A DNA stretch of 24,854 nucleotides from CAYPCH01 sp964409165 (GTDB lineage Bacteria; Bacillota; Clostridia; Acetivibrionales; Acetivibrionaceae), in assembly GCA_964409165.1 (NCBI GenBank), contig CAYPCH010000050.1:1-24854 (forward strand), read 5' to 3'. Made by a program: the position numbers and the translations under genes. Shown one piece after another: positions 1-6,011 of the stretch (the first letter of the stretch is position 1; each line of letters begins with the position of its first letter). The notes under the pieces were generated by a model, which saw nothing but the letters and a program-made list of their open reading frames with translations, did not search any database and was not told the origin of the DNA.

Positions 1-260
1 ACCTTGCAGCCTTTTTTGAGTTTATATTCTTCCTTCAAAATACTACAGAGCTTTTCCGATTGTAGCAATAATTGCCTGTAAGTAAGTGTTTCACGGTCAT
101 CCGTCAATGCAATCCTGTCGGAATGTGACCTTTGTGCATAATTCAGCAGAGCCATTACATTTACCCCACATGTTAAAACAGCACAAACCAGTCTGAACAA
201 GCCTAGAGGGGAAAGCAATCCTATTTTGTACAATACATATATAATGCTAACAGCTTTCAC
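1..260 (-). CDS. AMP-binding acyl-CoA synthetase, N-terminal part (runs off the window)
   Basis: The first 86 residues can be read from a GTG start at 260. They begin with a hydrophobic stretch (about residues 4-36), followed by a segment of the form DRIALTDDRETLTYRQL. That segment is the usual start of the ANL (acyl-CoA synthetase / AMP-ligase) adenylation domain. The family activates a carboxylic acid, often a fatty acid, as acyl-AMP and then forms the CoA thioester. The catalytic motifs lie outside the window, so the substrate cannot be judged. The GTG overlaps the stop of the upstream SDR gene in a GTGA arrangement, which indicates translational coupling and a shared pathway, perhaps lipid metabolism. 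The start was chosen because of this overlap and because the reading frame stays open to the window edge. Confidence 0.75.
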   Translation of the reverse strand, partial: MKAVSIIYVLYKIGLLSPLGLFRLVCAVLTCGVNVMALLNYAQRSHSDRIALTDDRETLTYRQLLLQSEKLCSILKEEYKLKKGCK

Positions 261-1108
261 TCTCCATTGCCCCTTTTCTTAAGAAATTCGGGAACCACCT
301 GTTCCCAGAGCCACCTGAAAACAACCGATGCCAACTGCCCAAAAACCAACCACCACGGAGAATATTTTCTCCTTTTGGTGTACATTGACCTGCAAATAAT
401 CCTGGCTACATGAGTGGGATTCATGGCGGGCATTTTATTATAAGCCTTGGTCGGCTCTATCATTCGTGTTTTTACCAGCGGAAGATAGACCGATGTAGTT
501 GAAATGCCCATGGTTTTAAGTTCGGGAGCCGCTGACCGCAACCAAGTGTCAAAAGCCACCTTAGAAGCCTGATAAGCCGCCCAATAAGGGAAGGGTATCA
601 GCAAAGCATTTATTGTAGATATATTGATTATATGACCCTGTTTTTCTTTAAGTAGCGGAATGGTCTCCAGTAGCAATTGCACCGGTGCAAAGTAGTTAAT
701 AGCCATTGTTCGGGTAAAATCGTGAAACCGATCCAGCGACTTGGCAACAGGTCTTCTAATTGATATTCCCGCATTGCTTACCACTACATCCAGTCCACAA
801 GGAAGCTTATAAATAAACGCCAGCAACCCTTCGAGTTCTTCCTCATTTCTGAGGTCTGCTGAAAAAACACTTACTCTGGCCGTTTTCTTTTCTATCTCCT
901 CTTTTATTGCCATAAGCTTCTCACCGGTTCTTGCAACCAAAATCAGATGCACATCAATACCGGCAAGCATATAAGCAAGCTTCTCACCTACCCCAAAACT
1001 GGCTCCTGTTATAAGAACTGTCTTCCCCTCAAGCGACTGTGCGAGTTTCTTTTCACTTAAGTAAACAGGGGGAAACAGCAAATTTTCCAAAAAACTGTAC
1101 TTGTTCAT
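257..1108 (-). CDS. Short-chain dehydrogenase/reductase (SDR family)
   Basis: This is a 283-residue NAD(P)-dependent oxidoreductase of the classical SDR type. Visible motifs are the Rossmann nucleotide-binding loop TGASFGVG (residues 34-41), NAG (112-114), the catalytic Ser at 164 and the YxxxK pair (Tyr179, Lys183). It has about 30 extra residues before the Rossmann fold and a hydrophobic, Trp-rich C-terminal segment (252-272) that could contact a membrane. A longer frame opens at 1192, but the ATG at 1108 has an AAAGGA ribosome site 6 bases upstream and is preferred. It is the first gene of a coupled pair with the acyl-CoA synthetase. Such pairs usually act on acyl or lipid substrates, but the actual substrate is unknown. 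Confidence 0.85.
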   Translation of the reverse strand: MNKYSFLENLLFPPVYLSEKKLAQSLEGKTVLITGASFGVGEKLAYMLAGIDVHLILVARTGEKLMAIKEEIEKKTARVSVFSADLRNEEELEGLLAFIYKLPCGLDVVVSNAGISIRRPVAKSLDRFHDFTRTMAINYFAPVQLLLETIPLLKEKQGHIINISTINALLIPFPYWAAYQASKVAFDTWLRSAAPELKTMGISTTSVYLPLVKTRMIEPTKAYNKMPAMNPTHVARIICRSMYTKRRKYSPWWLVFGQLASVVFRWLWEQVVPEFLKKRGNGE

Positions 1109-1188
1109 AACATGTCCTTTATTATTTAATAAAGTTTCATTTTTCGTACTACTTTCATATTTTATATTAATCAAGAATTTAGCATTAA

Positions 1189-1209
1189 TCAAGAAAATGA
1201 TTCTACATT
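1189..1209. repeat. Dispersed intergenic repeat, copy 1 of 4
   Basis: One mismatch to the 21-bp consensus T-CACGAAAATGATTCTACATT. It lies 81-101 bp upstream of the SDR start. The flanking words AAT before it and CATTAAGGAA after it are partly shared with copy 3. Confidence 0.6.
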
Positions 1210-1305
1210 AAAAAAAAAATCGTTAAGGCACATTAAGGAACGAGTAAAATTTACTTCTGCTTTTTCAAGTCGCTATTCAAGATTGGTAATGCAATTTGTA
1301 ATGCA

Positions 1306-1779
1306 TTATATTATACTGTCGCTGTAATCAGACCTTTGCGCTAAAACCTCCTCCATTATCTCTGCTGCTAATCTTACAAGCTCTGAACAGGGTCTCTTTT
1401 TATAGTATTCTCTGGTTCTCTCTTCCGGTTCCGGTCTGTCATGCTTTATATTGAGACCTAGAAGTTCTCTGCATATTATAGAATCGTTCTTTTCCTTAAA
1501 CCTTTGCGATAACATCTGGATTAGCTCATAATGTTTTTGTTTTGCTTGTCTGTCTTTTGGGTCGGTGTACCCGTATTTAAGACCTGCAATCATAAACATG
1601 GAAGATACAGCCCCGCAAACTTCTCTAAGCCTTCCCATACCTCCTCCGAATGAAGAGGATAATTTCAATGCAACATTCAGGTCCATACCTAATTCTTCAC
1701 AGAATGCTCCGATAACTGCCTGAGAACAATTATAACCTTCTTTAAACAACCTTACTGCACACTCGGATTTTTTCTCCAT
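1306..1779 (-). CDS. C_GCAxxG_C_C family putative redox protein
   Basis: This is a 157-residue soluble protein matching the C_GCAxxG_C_C family, named for its spaced cysteines. The N-terminal part has GYNCSQAV, followed by a glycine-rich GGGMGRLREVCGAVS segment holding the GCAxxG-like motif. Later cysteines occur in IICRELLG and RPCSELV. Family members are widespread in anaerobes and are thought to bind a metal centre or act in redox chemistry, but no reaction is established. The ATG at 1779 has a good GAGGTGG ribosome site. The gene stands alone between the zinc transporter and the SDR gene, with a dispersed 21-bp repeat 60-80 bp upstream. Confidence 0.85.
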   Translation of the reverse strand: MEKKSECAVRLFKEGYNCSQAVIGAFCEELGMDLNVALKLSSSFGGGMGRLREVCGAVSSMFMIAGLKYGYTDPKDRQAKQKHYELIQMLSQRFKEKNDSIICRELLGLNIKHDRPEPEERTREYYKKRPCSELVRLAAEIMEEVLAQRSDYSDSII

Positions 1780-1838
1780 TATAATACCACCTCATTTATT
1801 TACATTCCCATAACCCTTGCATTTCCCCTCTATACTGT

Positions 1839-1859
1839 TCACGAAAATGATTCTACATT
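1839..1859. repeat. Dispersed intergenic repeat, copy 2 of 4
   Basis: Exact match to the 21-bp consensus, 60-80 bp upstream of the C_GCAxxG_C_C gene start. It has the same orientation relative to its gene as copies 1 and 3. Confidence 0.6.
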
Positions 1860-1923
1860 GAAATATAAGCCCCTTCAATTTTCTAAGCAAGGCGTTGTTT
1901 CATTTTTTGCTGATTCTGATTCT

Positions 1924-2727
1924 TTAAAACACAAGTAGAAGGCTTATTCCCATTACCATCATTCCGGCAATCAAGCCCAAAATCGAAAGATGATGTTCAC
2001 CGTATTCTCTTGCTGTAGGAAGCAGTTCATCAAATGAAATAAACACCATAATCCCAGCTATTGCTGCAAATACAATCCCGAAAACAACATTATTGATATA
2101 AGGTGCAAGAAAAAGAAAAGCAACTATTGCACCAAGAGGCTCCGCCGCTCCAGACAACAGAGACATTAAAAATGCCTTTTTTCTGCTTCCTGTTGCACAA
2201 TATACAGGTATTGCTACGGCTATCCCTTCCGGTATATTGTGAATAGCCACCGCAATAGAAATAGCTATTCCCAGCTTCAGGTCAGTCATACCCGAAACAA
2301 ATGTCGCCAGCCCTTCGGGAAAATTATGTATGGTTATTGCCAGCGCAGTCAACATTCCAGTTTTATATAGCTTTTGTTTTTTTGCAGATACCTCGCAATC
2401 CTCAAGTTTACGGAGTACATGGGGATTTTCAGGCTCGGGTACAAGTTTATCTATAAGTGCTATAAGCATAATTCCTGCAAAGAACGCCAAAAATGCCATC
2501 CATTTTCCAAGTTGTTCTCCCATGCCTTCAATAAGGTATTCATTAGCCTCTGATAATATTTCAACAAAGGATATATATATCATAACCCCTGCCGAAAAAC
2601 CAAGTGATACAGACAAAAACTTTACATTCGTTTTTCTGAAAAGAAGAACAAGTAAACCTCCAAACCCTGTCGACAATCCTGCAAATAGCGAAAGTAATAA
2701 TGCTATTGTCAAATTATAATTCTGCAT
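1924..2727 (-). CDS. zupT: ZIP-family zinc (divalent metal) transporter, ZupT-like
   Basis: This integral membrane protein of 267 residues has about eight hydrophobic segments. The paired metal-binding motifs of ZIP transporters are clear: HNFPEG in the fourth helix and HNIPEG in the fifth, with a conserved GAAEPLGA segment after them. The FSAGVMIYISFVEIL segment is typical of the ZupT subgroup. It should import Zn2+, possibly with other divalent metals, across the cytoplasmic membrane. A GTG at 2733 is possible, but the ATG at 2727 lies 9 bases after AGGAG and fits better. Its promoter region, with a TGTAC-palindrome, lies directly beside the MITE-like element. Confidence 0.9.
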   Translation of the reverse strand: MQNYNLTIALLLSLFAGLSTGFGGLLVLLFRKTNVKFLSVSLGFSAGVMIYISFVEILSEANEYLIEGMGEQLGKWMAFLAFFAGIMLIALIDKLVPEPENPHVLRKLEDCEVSAKKQKLYKTGMLTALAITIHNFPEGLATFVSGMTDLKLGIAISIAVAIHNIPEGIAVAIPVYCATGSRKKAFLMSLLSGAAEPLGAIVAFLFLAPYINNVVFGIVFAAIAGIMVFISFDELLPTAREYGEHHLSILGLIAGMMVMGISLLLVF

Positions 2728-2763
2728 AATCACATACTCCTGCTACAAATTCTATAAACCTTA

Positions 2764-2795
2764 ATTATAATATCAAACTGTTTGTACTTTGTACA
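2764..2795 (-). promoter_or_regulatory. Candidate zupT promoter with TGTAC palindrome
   Basis: On the minus strand a TATAAT -10 box (2764-2769) lies about 30 bp before the zupT ribosome site. Just upstream is the palindrome TGTAC-TTT-GTACA (2783-2795), which covers the -35 position and could be an operator. The palindrome ends at the base before the MITE-like element begins. The binding protein is unknown. Confidence 0.4.
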
Positions 2796-3014
2796 GGAAG
2801 CAAAGGGACGGTTCTCTTGCTTCCTTTTTCTTTTGATGCTTTTCCAAAGACTATATTCATTACTTTTCGTGCATGTCTCATTGTCCAAAACAATAGACCT
2901 TTTTTTTTAAATATATATTCAAAGTTTAAATATATTCCAATTATAGCTTACATACGAGACCATTGTAAACGGTTAGAATCTAAAAAGGAAGCAACAGAAC
3001 CGTCCCCTTGCTTC
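2796..3014. mobile_element. MITE/REP-like element, 219 bp, with foldback terminal inverted repeats
   Basis: The left end (2796-2824) reads GGAAGCAA, then AGGGACGGTTCTC, then TTGCTTCC. The right end (2987-3014) is its near-perfect inverted copy with CAGAACCGTCCCC in the middle. Each end is itself a hairpin (GGAAGCAA pairing with TTGCTTCC), so the ends are both inverted repeats of each other and foldbacks. The inner part is AT-rich and has no convincing gene. GGGACGGTTCT-type ends recur in many Clostridia genomes, from memory, and small elements of this kind are probably mobilised in trans. The element begins at the base after a palindrome and ends at the base before the stop codon of the neighbouring gene. 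Confidence 0.7.
2982..3014 (-). terminator. Terminator of the GTPase-NYN gene, provided by the MITE end
   Basis: Read on the minus strand, the right MITE end forms a stem GAAGCAA/TTGCTTC with a 13-base loop, followed by CTTTTTAG. It starts at the base after the stop codon, so the inserted element appears to serve as the transcription terminator. Confidence 0.5.
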
Positions 3015-5648
3015 TTATTTAAGCAGGTCTTCTATCTGACGTTTTACTTCGAGAGGCAGTAAATCAATAAGATAATTACGTTCCCTTCCCTGCATCTTCA
3101 TATATTCCTGCTTTAGTCTTTTATAAGTCTCTGCAATTTCAACCTTCAATTCTCTAGCGGATAACAGGGAACATCCCTCTCCCCATACTATCATCTGCTG
3201 CAAACCGTCTGATGTGGCAACTGTTATATTATAGTTTTTCTTATTGTCATGGGCAAACTTTTCAATATACTGATCAGCCGTTTGTGCCTCCCTGGTATAT
3301 ACCATATGAATATTATAATAATCAATGGTTTCTTCGCGGTGTCCCTGAACACGGTAAGCATCAAACACCACAATAATCCTGCTTTTCCGTATCCACTGGT
3401 AGTTACTCAGATAATCGAGCAATTTCATTCTTGCACCATCCATATTCTCATCGGCAAGCTCTTTAAGTTCAGACCATGCATATATAATATTATAACCATC
3501 CACAAGCAGGTATTCTTCTTTATTTTCCTTCTGACTGCTTTGAACAGTGATAGGTTTATAGTAACTTTCACCGGCGCTCTTCTGCCTTTTCCACGCAGAC
3601 TTTTTCCCTTGGTTTGCATAAAAGGTTCTATTGATAATTTGATCAATTTCTTCCAAGCTTATCGACTTTTCTTCCGAATATGAGGCATGGCTTTGATTGG
3701 CTGTCTCCAAATCGCCTTTTTTCTGAAAATAGCTTTCAACATGCATATAGTCTTTTACCTCATACCATTCCACTGGAAAACCTGCTCCATTTTTACAAAA
3801 CACAGACCCTGTAGGGTTTTCAATATCTCTTTCCGAATCATAACCAATATATTTAATAACCTCTTGCATATTATGACACGGTTCGTACCCTTTCAGGCTG
3901 TAAAAGAGCCTGCCATGACCTTTGGTATAAGCTATTACCTCTTTCTGATAATTCCTCATGTTAATAACGGGGGCACTTCCTACAAGAACTGCAATCCCAG
4001 TATTTATCTGTGATAATTCGCAGGTGCCGTGCATTTTCTCAATATCGGTCATAGCTCTTCCTACCATTTTCTCAGGCATTTCCAGTTGAAAGGAATAATA
4101 AGGCTCCAGCAATACTGATTCTGACTCCTTTAAACCCTGTCGTACTGCACGGTAGGTAGCTTCCCTGAAATCTCCGCCTTCTGTATGTTTATTGTGTGCT
4201 CTGCCTGAAACCAAAGAAATTTTCATATCTGTAACAGCTGACCCTGTCAGAACGCCTTTATGGGACTTCTCTTCGAGATGAGTTAAAATCAGCCTTTGCC
4301 AGTTTTTAGCCAACACATCCTCATTGCATTCCACTGCAAATTTAAGACCACTTCCCGGCTCACCCGGCTCAAGTAACAAATGAACCTCAGCATAATGCCT
4401 CAATGGTTCAAAGTGTCCAACTCCTTCAACTGTATTGGCAATAGTCTCTTTATATACAATCCTTCCGGCATCAAATTCAACATCAACACCAAAGCGGCTT
4501 TTTATAAGGCTCTGCAAAACCTCAATCTGCACCTCTCCCATGACCTGTGCCTGGATTTCCTGTAAATGTTCATCCCATACAACATGCAACTCCGGCTCTT
4601 CTTCTTCAATCTGACGCAGCTTGGGAATCATTACTCTTGGATCATAGCCATCGGGAAGTATAACCTGATAGCGTAGTACCGGTTCTAATACCGGCACATC
4701 TGAAGCCTTCTCAATTCCCAAGCCATCTCCCGGCTTGGATTGTCCGAGACCTGTTACTGCAATTACAGCACCTGCATCTATTTCGTTAGCCGTCGTGAAT
4801 TTCTGTCCTGAATAGATACGAATTTGATTTACCTTCTCTTCCCAGATACCATTTGACAATACATCCTTTACCTTGAGTTTTCCTCCTGTTAGCTTCATGT
4901 GCGTAAGGCGGTTGCCCTGCTCGTCCCTTGTTATTTTGAATATTTTAGCCCCGAATTCATCCGAATAGCAAGGAATCTCAGCATAATTTATAATACCCTG
5001 TATAAGCTGCTTAACACCTTCTTCTCTCAAGGCCGAACCAAAAAAACACGCAAATACATTACGTTCCCTGATAGCTGTACTAATCTGTGAGGTTTCAACA
5101 CATCCTGTTTCCAGGTAAGATTCCATAATTGTTTCATCGGACATGGCCAACTGTTCGTAAAAACTGTCTTTTGCAGTCTGTCCAAATTCAATACATCCAT
5201 CATTGAGATGTTTTTTTAATTCTTCTATAAGCTTGTCCTTAGCGGTACCGTCCTGATCCATCTTATTGATGAACAAAAAAACCGGTATATTATAGATATC
5301 AAGCAACCTCCATAATGTTTTGGTATGTCCTTGCACTCCGTCTGCACCGCTAATTACTAAAATTGCATAATCCAGCACCTGAAGCGTTCTTTCCATTTCA
5401 GCCGAAAAATCCACATGCCCCGGGGTATCTAGTAAAGTAACTTGGGTCTCACCCATTTCAAATACTGCCTGTTTTGAAAAAATGGTGATTCCTCTTTCCT
5501 TTTCTAGTTCATAGGTATCCAAATAAGCATCTTTATTGTCTACCCTTCCCATCTTTCTTATTTTGCCGCTAAGATAAAGAATGCTCTCCGATAAAGTTGT
5601 CTTGCCCGCGTCCACATGCGCTAGTACTCCAATGACTAAATTTCTCAT
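3015..5648 (-). CDS. EF-G/Tet(M)-like translational GTPase fused to a Rae1/YacP-like NYN ribonuclease domain
   Basis: An 877-residue protein. Residues 1 to about 640 resemble ribosomal-protection GTPases: P-loop AHVDAGKTT (10-18), DTPGH (74-78) with the His needed for GTP hydrolysis, NKMD (128-131) and GSAL (204-207), then EF-G-like domains II-V. The domain IV region where Tet(M) has its YSPVS-type loop reads differently here (480-494, SGRAHNKHTEGGDF), so classical tetracycline resistance is doubtful. A polar linker leads to a NYN/PIN-like domain from residue 711 with LLVDGYN (Asp717), VVFDAY (Asp763), TADQYIE (Asp792) and ATSDG (Asp814), which closely follow Rae1/YacP. In Bacillus subtilis, Rae1 is a ribosome-associated nuclease that cuts mRNA in the A site. 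The ATG has a weak, distant AAGGAT site. Databases usually call such proteins tetracycline resistance or translation-factor GTPases; the function of the fusion is inferred. Confidence 0.85.
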   Translation of the reverse strand: MRNLVIGVLAHVDAGKTTLSESILYLSGKIRKMGRVDNKDAYLDTYELEKERGITIFSKQAVFEMGETQVTLLDTPGHVDFSAEMERTLQVLDYAILVISGADGVQGHTKTLWRLLDIYNIPVFLFINKMDQDGTAKDKLIEELKKHLNDGCIEFGQTAKDSFYEQLAMSDETIMESYLETGCVETSQISTAIRERNVFACFFGSALREEGVKQLIQGIINYAEIPCYSDEFGAKIFKITRDEQGNRLTHMKLTGGKLKVKDVLSNGIWEEKVNQIRIYSGQKFTTANEIDAGAVIAVTGLGQSKPGDGLGIEKASDVPVLEPVLRYQVILPDGYDPRVMIPKLRQIEEEEPELHVVWDEHLQEIQAQVMGEVQIEVLQSLIKSRFGVDVEFDAGRIVYKETIANTVEGVGHFEPLRHYAEVHLLLEPGEPGSGLKFAVECNEDVLAKNWQRLILTHLEEKSHKGVLTGSAVTDMKISLVSGRAHNKHTEGGDFREATYRAVRQGLKESESVLLEPYYSFQLEMPEKMVGRAMTDIEKMHGTCELSQINTGIAVLVGSAPVINMRNYQKEVIAYTKGHGRLFYSLKGYEPCHNMQEVIKYIGYDSERDIENPTGSVFCKNGAGFPVEWYEVKDYMHVESYFQKKGDLETANQSHASYSEEKSISLEEIDQIINRTFYANQGKKSAWKRQKSAGESYYKPITVQSSQKENKEEYLLVDGYNIIYAWSELKELADENMDGARMKLLDYLSNYQWIRKSRIIVVFDAYRVQGHREETIDYYNIHMVYTREAQTADQYIEKFAHDNKKNYNITVATSDGLQQMIVWGEGCSLLSARELKVEIAETYKRLKQEYMKMQGRERNYLIDLLPLEVKRQIEDLLK

Positions 5649-5651
5649 AAT

Positions 5652-5687
5652 CTATTTCAAATCCTTCATAAATTCTTGAACTATCAT
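5652..5687 (-). CDS. Possible 11-residue upstream ORF ahead of the GTPase-NYN gene
   Basis: ATG at 5687 encodes MIVQEFMKDLK and stops 3 bases before the main ATG. The ribosome site of the main gene lies inside it. There is no strong ribosome site of its own, so it may be chance. It is noted because Tet(M)-type genes and Rae1 targets often involve leader ORFs. Confidence 0.2.
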   Translation of the reverse strand: MIVQEFMKDLK

Positions 5688-5803
5688 CTTTTATATTATG
5701 CCTATATTGAATGCAGTAAAAACTTTACACAAATCCCGGCTTTCGACATTTTATAATTAAGCTATTAAATGAACTTTGCAAATTTAAATATGAAAACAAA
5801 AAC

Positions 5804-5812
5804 ATTATATCA
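5804..5812 (-). promoter_or_regulatory. Extended -10 promoter for the GTPase-NYN gene
   Basis: The minus strand reads TGATATAAT, an extended -10 box, with only a weak -35 (TTTAAA) 17 bases upstream. The predicted transcript starts near 5797 and carries a leader of about 150 bases. Confidence 0.4.
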
Positions 5813-5850
5813 TAGGAAAAAAACCTTTTAAACAAACGTGATAAAATGTT

Positions 5851-5936
5851 AAGTACCGGAAAGAGGCCTAACAAAATTTCGTACCCATTGAGAGTACTCA
5901 ATTTTGCCGGATTTCCTTTCAGGAAATGGTCCTAAT
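5851..5936. other. Unassigned structured intergenic element
   Basis: The element lies between the celH terminator and the promoter of the GTPase-NYN gene. It holds two clean hairpins: ATTGAG-AGTA-CTCAAT (5887-5902), whose stem can be extended by CAAA/TTTG across an 11-base bulge, and ATTTCCT-TTC-AGGAAAT (5911-5927). Two CCGG words and a near-direct repeat (GGCCTAACAAAA and GGTCCTAATAAAA) flank them. No coding frame is visible. I compared it mentally with common riboswitch classes and found no match. Confidence 0.35.
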
Positions 5937-5972
5937 AAAAAGGACAGACCGAGTTTAATTCGTTCTGTCCTT
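5934..5972 (-). terminator. Rho-independent terminator of celH
   Basis: On the minus strand the stem AAGGACAGA / TCTGTCCTT, extended inward by the imperfect pairing ACGA/CTCGG, is followed by TTTTTATTAGG. It lies 40 bp after the celH stop codon. Confidence 0.85.
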
Positions 5973-6011
5973 GATAAAGTTAAATGAAGTTAAAGAAAAT
6001 TAAATTTATGC

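Noticed and set aside
1109..1192. Longer start for the SDR gene at 1192
   Set aside because: The extension has no ribosome site and runs into the dispersed repeat. The ATG at 1108 has a well-spaced AAAGGA.
3015..5648. Calling this gene tet(M) or tetracycline resistance
   Set aside because: The Tet(M) domain IV loop is not conserved and an extra nuclease domain is present, so the resistance label is not supported.
5742..5752. TGTCGAA word on the minus strand, a Spo0A-box match in the leader of the GTPase-NYN gene
   Set aside because: A single 7-base match in AT-rich DNA downstream of the predicted start site is too weak to call.
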